Source: Cellulophaga sp. HaHa_2_95
Lineage (GTDB): Bacteria > Bacteroidota > Bacteroidia > Flavobacteriales > Flavobacteriaceae
Direction: 5' to 3'
Length of the DNA stretch: 64,000 nucleotides
Assembly (NCBI RefSeq): GCF_019278565.1
Contig: NZ_CP058988.1
Coordinates: forward strand, 186,001 to 250,000
Shown: positions 9,545 to 17,518 of the stretch, in pieces
Position numbering within the stretch: position 1 is the first letter of the stretch
How the letters are laid out: each line of letters begins with the position of its first letter
Notes under the pieces: generated by a model
What the model was told of the DNA's origin: nothing
Database searches by the model: none
The model's input: the letters and a program-made list of their open reading frames with translations, nothing else
Translations under genes and position numbers: made by a program

Positions 9545-11338
9545 ATGGAAAAACTTAAAAAAACTTGGTTTACCAAATTTTTGGTTTGGAGGGTAAAGCA
9601 CATTTCTGAACGCCAGTTTATTTATTTTTTAAGTATTCTTGTAGGATTTACATCAGGTGTAGGCGCTGTCATACTAAAAAACTTAACACACTTTTTTCAG
9701 CATTTGCTGGAAGGTAAGCTTGTTAATGACTATCACCAAGCTTTTCTATTCGTGTTTCCTATTATTGGGCTTATACTCGTTTACCTCGTTATAAAATTTA
9801 TCATTAGACACAAGGTAAGCCACGGTATCCCTTCTACCCTTCATGCCATATCTCAGCATAAGGGTATTATGCGTAAATATCAAATGTTTGGATCGCTCCT
9901 CACCGCACCGTTAACGGTAGGTTTTGGAGGTTCTGTAGGGTTAGAAGGACCAACAGTAGCTACTGGAGCTGCTATTAGCTCCAACATTTCTAGGATGTTC
10001 CATATGAACCAAACCAACAGGAATCTCTTGATTGGTTGTGCGGCTGCAGGTGCATTATCCTCTATATTTAAAGCTCCTATAGCTGCCATAATTTTTGCTA
10101 TAGAAGTCTTTAGTTTAGATTTAACCATAGCCTCCATGCTTCCCTTACTACTAGCATCCATATCTGCTATCATCACGTCCTATTTTTTCTTTGGAGACGA
10201 TGTATTACTTCCTTTTAAAACTAAAGATGCCTTTGTATTGGCAGATGTTCCCTTCTTTATTTTCTTAGGAATCATTGCTGGTTTGACCTCTATTTATTTT
10301 ACAGAAGTATATGATAGAATTCAGAAATTCTTTGACAAGATTGGATCTCCCATAAAGCGTTTGTTGATTGGAGGAATAGGAATAGGAATTCTTGTTTATT
10401 TTATTCCACCCCTGTATGGAGAAGGTTTTGATGTAATAAACAGCCTTGTACAAGGAAACCCAGAAAAAGTTTTAAAAAATAATATTTTCGAATTAGATCT
10501 AACCAATGTTTGGATGGTGATTATCCTCTTAATTGGTTTGGTTCTTTTCAAGATAATTGCAAGTGCACTCACATTTGGTGCTGGCGGAGTGGGTGGCATA
10601 TTTGCTCCTACCCTCTTTATGGGAAGTATCATGGGAAACTGTGTCGCTAAAATTATCAACACCCTCAATCTCTTTGGCAGTAAAGTATCTGAGAGTAATT
10701 TTACCTTGGTAGGTATGGCTGGCCTAATGGCCGGAGTATTGCATGCTCCGCTTACCGCAATTTTCTTAATCGCAGAAGTTACGGGCGGCTATGAGTTATT
10801 TATCCCATTAATGATCACCGCAGCTATCTCTTATTCCATAACTAAATATGCACACCCACATTCTGTTTACAATATGGAATTAGGAAGAAAGGGCGATCTA
10901 ATTACCCATGATAAAGACCATGCAGTATTAACCTTGATGGATATTGATAAAGTAATTGAAGATAACTTTGCTATTATTCATCCAGAAATGTCCTTAGGAG
11001 ATATGGTTCACAACGCGGTAGTAAAATCTAACCGAAATATTTTTCCAGTAGTTGACAAGGAAGATAATAGCTTATTAGGCGTAATATTGTTAGATGATAT
11101 TAGAGCTATTATGTTTAATCAGAAATTATACAATGAAGTTTTTGCTAGCGATGTTATGCATACGCCGCCAGAAATCATTGAATTAGAGAAAGATAAGATG
11201 ACAGAAATAATGCGTAAATTTCAAGATAGTGGGGCTTGGAATCTCCCCGTTATTAAAAACGGATCTTATATTGGGTTTATTTCTAAATCTAAACTTCTTA
11301 CTGCTTACCGAAGAAAACTAATAAATTTTACAAAATAA
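9545..11338 (+). CDS. ClC-family chloride channel/antiporter with CBS pair
   Basis: Inner-membrane chloride transport protein. The ClC selectivity and gating signature GSVGLEGP carries Glu134, the external gating glutamate. The second signature GGIFAPTLF lies at residues 350-358, and the helices in between match the ClC fold. Residues about 450-590 form two CBS domains (DKVIEDNFAIIHPEMSL and DVMHTPPEIIELEK), which usually sense nucleotides. Length of 597 fits ClC plus CBS. A conserved external Glu fits either a channel or an antiporter. The next gene, a small membrane protein, starts 8 bases later and is probably co-transcribed. Confidence 0.93.
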   Translation: MEKLKKTWFTKFLVWRVKHISERQFIYFLSILVGFTSGVGAVILKNLTHFFQHLLEGKLVNDYHQAFLFVFPIIGLILVYLVIKFIIRHKVSHGIPSTLHAISQHKGIMRKYQMFGSLLTAPLTVGFGGSVGLEGPTVATGAAISSNISRMFHMNQTNRNLLIGCAAAGALSSIFKAPIAAIIFAIEVFSLDLTIASMLPLLLASISAIITSYFFFGDDVLLPFKTKDAFVLADVPFFIFLGIIAGLTSIYFTEVYDRIQKFFDKIGSPIKRLLIGGIGIGILVYFIPPLYGEGFDVINSLVQGNPEKVLKNNIFELDLTNVWMVIILLIGLVLFKIIASALTFGAGGVGGIFAPTLFMGSIMGNCVAKIINTLNLFGSKVSESNFTLVGMAGLMAGVLHAPLTAIFLIAEVTGGYELFIPLMITAAISYSITKYAHPHSVYNMELGRKGDLITHDKDHAVLTLMDIDKVIEDNFAIIHPEMSLGDMVHNAVVKSNRNIFPVVDKEDNSLLGVILLDDIRAIMFNQKLYNEVFASDVMHTPPEIIELEKDKMTEIMRKFQDSGAWNLPVIKNGSYIGFISKSKLLTAYRRKLINFTK

Positions 11339-11346
11339 AAGCTCTA

Positions 11347-11604
11347 ATGAAATTAAAGTATTTTATCACTCTTGTTTTACTAGCTTCCTTAGCATCAATC
11401 ATCTATGGTTTTACTATAAAAGAAACCCAAGTTGCATTTGCGCATAAATGTATTGGCCTAGGCACAGTGGGAATTTTTCTAGTTGCTATGCCTTTATTTC
11501 TTATTAAAGAAAGTAAAGGAAAAAAAGTAAAAGACTACATGCTTACTGAAGAAAATATCCTTAAAATGCAAGGCAAAAAGCCCAAAAAGACTGATAACCA
11601 GTAG
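11347..11604 (+). CDS. Small two-helix membrane protein
   Basis: An 85-residue protein with two hydrophobic helices (about residues 5-21 and 37-53) and a lysine-rich cytoplasmic-type tail (EENILKMQGKKPKKTDNQ). I recognise no named family, though small proteins of this layout are common in Flavobacteriaceae. It starts 8 bases after the ClC stop codon, so it is probably translated from the same mRNA and might be an accessory subunit (inference). Confidence 0.7.
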   Translation: MKLKYFITLVLLASLASIIYGFTIKETQVAFAHKCIGLGTVGIFLVAMPLFLIKESKGKKVKDYMLTEENILKMQGKKPKKTDNQ

Positions 11605-11631
11605 ACTATAAGGCTGTTTTTTTGTTCCGAA

Positions 11632-11663
11632 TTGTAAGAAATTCGTAAAAAAGTATACATTTG
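11632..11663 (+). promoter_or_regulatory. Promoter of the cold-shock gene
   Basis: TTG at 11632-11634 (-33 region), a 21-base spacer, and TACATTTG at 11656-11663, an exact match to the -7 box. This is the best complete promoter in the window. It leaves a leader of roughly 25 bases before the ATG at 11693. Confidence 0.75.
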
Positions 11664-11692
11664 TATATAATATTATTTTAATTTTTATTCAA

Positions 11693-11887
11693 ATGACTGG
11701 AACAGTAAAATTTTATAATGTATCTAAAGGCTACGGATTCATTACCAACGACAACACAGGAAAAGACATTTTTGTTCATGCAACTTCATTAAATGGTGCT
11801 GAACTTAACGAAGGAGATCAAGTGGAATACGAAGAAGAGGAAGGTAAAAAAGGTATTGTCGCAGGACAAGTACAAGTAATAGGCTAA
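11693..11887 (+). CDS. Cold-shock domain protein
   Basis: A 64-residue single OB-fold protein that binds single-stranded RNA and DNA. RNP1 (KGYGFIT, residues 12-18) and RNP2 (DIFVHAT, residues 25-31) are intact. Such proteins act as RNA chaperones during cold or growth shifts. It is monocistronic, with its own promoter and terminator. The leader is short, so there is no long cold-responsive 5' UTR as in E. coli cspA. Confidence 0.95.
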   Translation: MTGTVKFYNVSKGYGFITNDNTGKDIFVHATSLNGAELNEGDQVEYEEEEGKKGIVAGQVQVIG

Positions 11888-11915
11888 TCCCTACGTATTT
11901 TTTAAAAAATTAATA

Positions 11916-11949
11916 AGCTCTAAGTATTTCACTTGGAGCTTTCTTTTTT
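11916..11949 (+). terminator. Terminator of the cold-shock gene
   Basis: Ten-bp stem (11916-11925 with 11931-11940, one G-T pair), five-base loop, then a T-rich tail. It lies 28 bases past the stop and overlaps the end of the converging tadA gene. Confidence 0.82.
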
Positions 11950-12397
11950 AATTAAGGTTTCTTCTTTGGGTAAAGAATCGCTTTAAAAGGGCAGAAGCTT
12001 CCGCTTCCAATACACCACCTTCTATCTTTGTTTTAGGGTGTAATGTGGTCCCCATGGCACCGCAACCGCGATCTACATCTTTTGCTGCATATACAATTTT
12101 AGAAATCTGACTCCAATACAACGCTCCTGCACACATTTGACAAGGTTCTAGGGTTACATATAAAGTACATTCTTTAAGATATTTACCTCCTAAGAAGTTA
12201 GCCGCTGCCGTAATTGCCTGCATCTCTGCATGTGCCGTAACATCATTGAGTTGCTCTGTTAGATTATGTGCTCTAGCAATTATCTTATCCTGAATTACAA
12301 TGATAGCCCCTACAGGGACCTCTCCTTTTTCAAAAGCATATTCTGCCTCTTGCAAGGCTTTTTTCATGTAATAAGTATCATCATAAGGTGCCATCAT
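11948..12397 (-). CDS. tadA: tRNA-specific adenosine deaminase (A34 to inosine)
   Basis: Zinc-dependent deaminase that makes inosine at the wobble position of tRNA-Arg(ACG). The zinc and catalytic residues are His56, the Glu58 proton shuttle (HAEMQAI), Cys86 and Cys89 (PCQMC). The 149-residue length and the N-terminal YMKKALQEAEYAFEKGE segment match bacterial TadA. An exact -7 box lies only five bases upstream of the first ATG, so the mRNA may be nearly leaderless. Of the two adjacent ATG codons (12397 and 12394), either could be used. Confidence 0.93.
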   Translation of the reverse strand: MMAPYDDTYYMKKALQEAEYAFEKGEVPVGAIIVIQDKIIARAHNLTEQLNDVTAHAEMQAITAAANFLGGKYLKECTLYVTLEPCQMCAGALYWSQISKIVYAAKDVDRGCGAMGTTLHPKTKIEGGVLEAEASALLKRFFTQRRNLN

Positions 12398-12401
12398 ACT
12401 T

Positions 12402-12409
12402 CAAAAGTA
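12402..12409 (-). promoter_or_regulatory. -7 promoter box of tadA
   Basis: On the minus strand this reads TACTTTTG, an exact TAnnTTTG match. It ends five bases before the first ATG of tadA, predicting a leaderless or very short-leader transcript. Confidence 0.55.
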
Positions 12410-12532
12410 TTAAAAGATAATTATTCCAGAACTATTTGAAGCTAAAACCTAAAAAGTAAGGAAAGAAATCAAATTAAAACATATAGTGCATAATTCAATC
12501 AAAATCTAACAGTAAGAGTATTTCAAAATAGG

Positions 12533-12540
12533 TATTTTTG
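12533..12540 (+). promoter_or_regulatory. -7 promoter box of dxs
   Basis: TATTTTTG is an exact TAnnTTTG match. It overlaps an in-frame TTG (12538-12540), which therefore cannot be the start codon if this promoter is used. The ATG at 12559 lies 18 bases downstream. Confidence 0.65.
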
Positions 12541-12558
12541 CGTGATTTTATAGATGAT

Positions 12559-14340
12559 ATGAATAGCTCCATTTTGCAACATATTAATTCTCCTAAAGAA
12601 TTAAGAGAACTGTCTCCTCAACAGCTTCCTAAACTTGCCCAAGAATTAAGGGAATTTATTATTGCTGCTGTGGCCGCTAAAGAAGGTCATTTAGGAGCTA
12701 GTCTGGGTGTCGTAGAATTAACGATAGCCTTGCATTATTGTTACAATACTCCCATAGATAATTTAATTTGGGATGTAGGTCACCAAGCCTACGGACATAA
12801 AATCTTAACAGGCAGAAGGGATGTTTTTGAAACCAATCGACAATTAAATGGTATCAGTGGATTCCCTAGACGAAGTGAAAGCGTGTATGACACTTTCGGA
12901 ACAGGCCATAGCTCTACGTCTATTTCAGCTATTCTAGGAATGGCCATTGCCTCTAAATTGATGGGCGACCTACATAAAAATCATATTGCCGTAATTGGAG
13001 ACGCCTCTATTGCTAGTGGGATGGCTTTTGAAGCACTAAACCACGCAGGTGCCACAGATGCTAATGTTCTAATTATTCTTAATGATAATGCTATTGGAAT
13101 TGACCCTAGTGTTGGTGCCTTAAAAAAGTACCTAACCAATGTTAAAAAAGGCACCGCAAAAGACGAAAACATATTTGAATGTTTGAATTTTGACTATACA
13201 GGCCCTATAGACGGACACAATCTTGATGTAGTTATTTCTACGTTACAAAAATTAAAAAATAAGAAAGGTCCAAAATTATTACACCTAATTACTACAAAAG
13301 GCAAAGGCCTGAAGCAAGCTGAAGAAAACCAAGTGACCTACCATGCCCCTGGAAAATTCAATAAAGAGACGGGAGATTTACTTCCAAAAACTAACGAGTT
13401 TCAACCTTCAAAATATCAGGACGTATTTGGCCATACCCTGGTAGAATTAGCACAACAGAATGAAAAGATTATAGGCATTACTCCAGCCATGCCTACGGGT
13501 AGTTCATTAAAATACATGATGGAAGAGATTCCTGAAAGAGCTTTCGATGTGGGTATTGCAGAACAACATGCCGTAACATTAGCAGCAGGCATGACTACGG
13601 AAGGGTTTATACCTTTTTGTACCATTTACTCTACTTTTCTTCAACGCGCCTATGATCAAGTAATTCATGATGTTGCCATACAAAATCTGCCTGTAATCTT
13701 CTGCCTAGATCGAGCAGGGCTAGTGGGGCAAGATGGTGCTACGCATCATGGTCTATATGATATTGCATTTTTAAGATGCATTCCAAATTTAATTCTGGCA
13801 GCTCCAATGAATGAACTGGAGCTTAGAAATATCATGTATACCGCACAACTGGGTTTAAACCATCCTATAGCCATAAGGTACCCTCGAGGACGCGGTGTAT
13901 TAAAGGAATGGAAATTACCCTTTGAAAAAATTGAAATAGGAAAGGCCCAAAAACTAAAAACTGGAACGAAAATTGTGGTGCTTTCCATCGGTCATATAGG
14001 TAATATGGTTTGTGATGTTCTTTCAGAAATTGAGAACTCAGAAAAAATTGGACATTACAATATGGGCTTCATTAAACCATTAGACCACAAAGCATTAGAA
14101 CAAATATTCGCTTCTTACGATCATATTATCACGATTGAAGATGGGTGTAAAACGGGAGGTTTTGGAAGTGCGATTGTAGAATTTGCCAATGAAAAATTAT
14201 ACCAAAAGCCAATAACTGTTCTAGGAATAGAAGATGAAATTATTGAACACGGAAGCACTGAAGAGCTGTATCAAATAGCTAAAATTGATGCTTTATCATT
14301 AAAATTGAAAATCAACACCATATTAAATGCAAGCAAATAA
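12559..14340 (+). CDS. dxs: 1-deoxy-D-xylulose-5-phosphate synthase
   Basis: Thiamine-diphosphate enzyme that condenses pyruvate and glyceraldehyde-3-phosphate, the first step of the MEP isoprenoid pathway. The ThDP/metal motif region GDASIASGMAFEALNHAG is present, as are the transketolase-type segments (LIWDVGHQAYGHKILTG, IAEQHAVTLAAG) and the C-terminal transketolase domain. The start is set at ATG 12559, giving 593 residues. An upstream in-frame TTG falls inside the promoter box. The stop overlaps the start of the DUF3078 gene by 14 bases, so the two are translationally coupled. Confidence 0.95.
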   Translation: MNSSILQHINSPKELRELSPQQLPKLAQELREFIIAAVAAKEGHLGASLGVVELTIALHYCYNTPIDNLIWDVGHQAYGHKILTGRRDVFETNRQLNGISGFPRRSESVYDTFGTGHSSTSISAILGMAIASKLMGDLHKNHIAVIGDASIASGMAFEALNHAGATDANVLIILNDNAIGIDPSVGALKKYLTNVKKGTAKDENIFECLNFDYTGPIDGHNLDVVISTLQKLKNKKGPKLLHLITTKGKGLKQAEENQVTYHAPGKFNKETGDLLPKTNEFQPSKYQDVFGHTLVELAQQNEKIIGITPAMPTGSSLKYMMEEIPERAFDVGIAEQHAVTLAAGMTTEGFIPFCTIYSTFLQRAYDQVIHDVAIQNLPVIFCLDRAGLVGQDGATHHGLYDIAFLRCIPNLILAAPMNELELRNIMYTAQLGLNHPIAIRYPRGRGVLKEWKLPFEKIEIGKAQKLKTGTKIVVLSIGHIGNMVCDVLSEIENSEKIGHYNMGFIKPLDHKALEQIFASYDHIITIEDGCKTGGFGSAIVEFANEKLYQKPITVLGIEDEIIEHGSTEELYQIAKIDALSLKLKINTILNASK

Positions 14341-15433
14341 CCTAAAATTAACTGCGCTACTAGTCGTATTCTTATGCTTTGCTAAAGTTAACGCACAGGA
14401 TACCATACCAGAACCACAGGAGATAGACTCCATTGCAATAGACACTATTGTAATCCGTTCATTCCAGGATCGGATTAAAAATATTCCGAGAGGCGCTAAC
14501 TTAACCAACCCTGTCATCTCTTTTAAAAGAACAAAACCCTTAAAAAACAAATACAGTCGATTTAAAATTCCGTCTTTCTGGGATAATGAAAATAAAATTG
14601 GCTTTAATTTTAGTGAGGTCGCTTTTATCAATTGGAATGCCGGTGGAAATAATTCAATTGCAGGAGCTGCAAATGCAAAATTTGTTAGAAACTATAAATT
14701 TAGATACGTCCAATGGAATAATGATTTGGAAGTGCGTTACGGGTTAAATGCGCAGGAAGACCGGGAGCTTAGAAAAACGGAAGATGTCATTAGATTCAGT
14801 TCTACTTTTGGTTATAGAAAAGACACCATTACTAATTGGTACTACTCCGTAAAAACCAATTTTAATACGCAATTTTCTAACGGATATAAGTATCCAGATA
14901 CTGAAACCCCGATTTCTACTTTTATGGCACCAGGCTATTTATTTTTAGGTGCGGGTACGTCCTACATACCTGAAGGCAAAAAATTTAATCTATACATTTC
15001 ACCAATCACACAAAAAGCCACTTTTGTTTTAGATCAGGACCTTGCCAACAACGGTTCTTTTGGGGTTAAAAAAGCCGTAAAAGATGCGGATGGTACTATT
15101 ATTGAAGAAGGTGAAAACGTCTTTATGGAGCTCGGTTTTTTAATCACGAATACTTGGGAAAAGGAAATAATGACCAACGTACTGATGAATCACAGGATCA
15201 GTCTATACACGGATTACCTCAACAGTTTCGGGAATATTGATGTAGATTGGGAGCTAAATTTTAACCTCAAAGTCAATAAATACATCACGAGTAACATAGG
15301 AACACAGGTTATTTTTGATAATGATATTTTGTTTGACGAAGTTGTAGATGACGCTGGGGTCGTCACCTCAAAAGGAGTGCCTAAAATTCAATTTAAGCAA
15401 ATTTTAGGCATTGGTATCACATACGATTTCTAG
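14327..15433 (+). CDS. DUF3078-family secreted, probably outer-membrane beta-barrel protein
   Basis: A 368-residue protein with a signal peptide (about residues 1-23, ending KVNAQ). The DUF3078 segment is recognisable by FSEVAFINWNAGGNNSIAG. The rest alternates short amphipathic strands and ends in an aromatic residue (GIGITYDF), as expected for an outer-membrane barrel. Function is unknown. It overlaps dxs by 14 bases and is co-transcribed with it, an arrangement I believe is common in flavobacteria. It ends 4 bases from the converging dgt gene with no obvious terminator. Confidence 0.85.
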   Translation: MQANNLKLTALLVVFLCFAKVNAQDTIPEPQEIDSIAIDTIVIRSFQDRIKNIPRGANLTNPVISFKRTKPLKNKYSRFKIPSFWDNENKIGFNFSEVAFINWNAGGNNSIAGAANAKFVRNYKFRYVQWNNDLEVRYGLNAQEDRELRKTEDVIRFSSTFGYRKDTITNWYYSVKTNFNTQFSNGYKYPDTETPISTFMAPGYLFLGAGTSYIPEGKKFNLYISPITQKATFVLDQDLANNGSFGVKKAVKDADGTIIEEGENVFMELGFLITNTWEKEIMTNVLMNHRISLYTDYLNSFGNIDVDWELNFNLKVNKYITSNIGTQVIFDNDILFDEVVDDAGVVTSKGVPKIQFKQILGIGITYDF

Positions 15434-15437
15434 GTTA

Positions 15438-16781
15438 TTAAAGCTGTTTTCCCATAATTTTATTATGAATATGCACTGCAGCACTGTCTGATAGGCTAGC
15501 AACATAACAGCAGGTATTTAATAAAATGGAATAGGCAGAACCAGTGGTATCCTTGTAGTTTCCTGGGAGTGTTTTGATTAAAAGCTTATCATAATTAGAA
15601 GCATTGTCTTCTTTCTTATTCATTAAAGCGGTGGTATACACCTGAAGTATGTCAGAAATAATTTTATACCCTGCAATCTCTTTTTCTATGACCTCCTGAG
15701 ATTGGTAAATTTTATCAATACTAATTTTTATAATATCATCAATTTGCGCTTTATAATCGCTCTTATCTAATAAAGCCACATGAAACTCTCCTGCTAAAAT
15801 AGCGGTTTCATTTTCAACAAATATTCGCACAGCATCTGTAATAAGAGTATTAATTGCTAATGCTCTCAAATAACTCAGACGATCTTCCATGTGTGCCATG
15901 GAGTTGTACTTTTTAGTATTAATACTGTTTTTAACCAACTTTATTAAGTATTCTAAAGCAAATTCTTCGGATATCAATCCTAGATTAATACCATCTTCAA
16001 AATCTATTATCGTATAACAAATATCATCTGCTGCTTCTACTAAAAAGGTCAAAGGATGTCTAGAATAGCTAATAGATTCTCCTGCACTTGTTTGTACTAA
16101 GCCTAATTCCTGAGCAATAGGAATAAATTCATTTTTATCCGATTGAAAAAAACCAAACTTTTTATCCGCAATATGTCGCGTTGGTTTCTTAGGTAACGAT
16201 TCTTTCGGATACTTCATGAAAGCCCCTAACGTGCCGTAGCTCAACCTTAGTCCGCCCTCCACTCCTTGCCTGGATGCGGTGAGTAGTTTAAACCCATTGG
16301 CATTCCCTTCAAAATCTATAATATCTTGGTATTCTTTATCGGAAAGTTGTGCTTTAAACTTTTTGCCCTCGCCAGTTTTGAAAAATTCACCAATAGCTTT
16401 TTCTCCACTATGGCCAAATGGCGGATTCCCTATATCGTGCGACAAGGCAGCTGCAGCAACAATAGCGCCAAAATCATTCATTTGATAGCCGTGAACCTCA
16501 CTTAAATAGGGATGTTTTTCTATTATCTTTTTTCCCGCTATTCTTCCCAAACTTCTTCCTACAACAGAAACCTCTAAACTATGCGTGAGCCTTGTATGCA
16601 CAAAATCTGTTTTAGATAAAGGAATAACTTGAGTCTTATCTTGTAATGATCTAAAAGCGGAAGAAAATATAATTCTATCATAATCTACCTCAAACCCCAA
16701 TCGTGTTTCGTCTTGCTCTTTACGCAATCTTTTGTGATGATCTCCTTGTCGTTTCAATGAAAGTAGCTGCTCCCAGTTCAT
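15438..16781 (-). CDS. dgt: Deoxyguanosinetriphosphate triphosphohydrolase-like protein (dGTPase)
   Basis: HD-domain phosphohydrolase that converts dNTPs, classically dGTP, to the nucleoside and triphosphate. The HD metal site is intact: His67 (RLTHSLEV), His115-Asp116 (LSHDIGNPPFGH) and His124. The N-terminal LRKEQDETRLGFEVDYDRI is typical of the dGTPase group. I chose the ATG at 16781, giving 447 residues and starting MNWEQLLSLKRQGD, over an ATG seven codons upstream (16802), whose extra residues are unlike relatives. It converges on the DUF3078 gene. Confidence 0.92.
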   Translation of the reverse strand: MNWEQLLSLKRQGDHHKRLRKEQDETRLGFEVDYDRIIFSSAFRSLQDKTQVIPLSKTDFVHTRLTHSLEVSVVGRSLGRIAGKKIIEKHPYLSEVHGYQMNDFGAIVAAAALSHDIGNPPFGHSGEKAIGEFFKTGEGKKFKAQLSDKEYQDIIDFEGNANGFKLLTASRQGVEGGLRLSYGTLGAFMKYPKESLPKKPTRHIADKKFGFFQSDKNEFIPIAQELGLVQTSAGESISYSRHPLTFLVEAADDICYTIIDFEDGINLGLISEEFALEYLIKLVKNSINTKKYNSMAHMEDRLSYLRALAINTLITDAVRIFVENETAILAGEFHVALLDKSDYKAQIDDIIKISIDKIYQSQEVIEKEIAGYKIISDILQVYTTALMNKKEDNASNYDKLLIKTLPGNYKDTTGSAYSILLNTCCYVASLSDSAAVHIHNKIMGKQL

Positions 16782-16956
16782 AAGCTCAATAATTTGATGC
16801 AAGATACATTTTTTTCAAAGCAAGCCCACGTAGAAACGGAGCTCCTTTAAAACCACAAACATAACATATTGGAAATATATCTTTAACCTGGTGATAACTT
16901 TAAGTTTACATTCTGTCTTTTAATTTGCATTGCAATTTAAAAGCATTTAATCAGCG

Positions 16957-17358
16957 ATGAACAAAGTACTTAGCACCTTATTATTTTTAGTTACCATAAC
17001 TACCTTTTCACAAAACAGTGGAAAAATTATAGGGAATGTTTCTGATGCAGAAATAGAAAATGAAGCCTTATTATTTGCTTCTGTAAAAATTAAAGACACA
17101 CCAAATGTTGCTCAAACTAATTTTCACGGAAACTACGAATTTGAAAATATTGCTTCCGGAGAGTACACCTTGGTATTCACTTTTCTAGGATACGAGACAA
17201 AAGAAGTAGCTGTTTCTGTAAAAAACAATGAAATTTCTAGAGTAGATGGAGCGCTAAAGTCTAAAACTATAGCAATAGATTTACTTTCTGATGAAGAAAT
17301 TGCCGCTACAGAAAAATCAAAAAATACTATTTCTAGAAGAAATTCTTCCTTAAAATAA
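16957..17358 (+). CDS. Secreted carboxypeptidase-regulatory-like (CarbopepD_reg) domain protein
   Basis: A 133-residue exported protein. The signal peptide covers about residues 1-18 (ending TTFSQ). A single beta-sandwich domain follows, of the type found at the N-terminus of TonB-dependent receptors (FASVKIKDTPNVAQTNFHGNYEFENIASGEYTL, here split as GNYEFENIASGEYTLVFTF). No receptor barrel follows it. The C-terminus is short and basic (KNTISRRNSSLK). It may be a free-standing adaptor, or the remnant of a larger receptor. Function unknown. Confidence 0.78.
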   Translation: MNKVLSTLLFLVTITTFSQNSGKIIGNVSDAEIENEALLFASVKIKDTPNVAQTNFHGNYEFENIASGEYTLVFTFLGYETKEVAVSVKNNEISRVDGALKSKTIAIDLLSDEEIAATEKSKNTISRRNSSLK

Positions 17359-17361
17359 GCC

Positions 17362-17437
17362 CCTAAACGATTAGTTTTTGAATTTTGAACGACATTTAGG
17401 GCATTACAGATCGAATTTGCATATTTTAGCCCTAAAT
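17362..17437 (+). promoter_or_regulatory. Inverted-repeat leader region upstream of the phosphate transporter
   Basis: Three mutually related arms: CCCTAAA near 17362-17368, ATTTAGGGC at 17394-17402 and GCCCTAAAT at 17429-17437. The middle arm can pair with either neighbour (9 bp with the third, 7 bp with the first). The first pairing lacks a T run and is not a standard terminator. It may be a regulatory structure or only a 3' processing hairpin of the preceding gene. Confidence 0.35.
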
Positions 17438-17518
17438 AAGGTAGGTCTTATATCATAACCTTATATTAACTTTAATACCAGATATTAATGGCATTTTTGC
17501 CGTTAGATACACGAATTA

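Noticed and set aside
12538..12558. TTG start at 12538 for dxs
   Set aside because: The TTG is part of an exact -7 promoter box; the ATG at 12559 is preferred.
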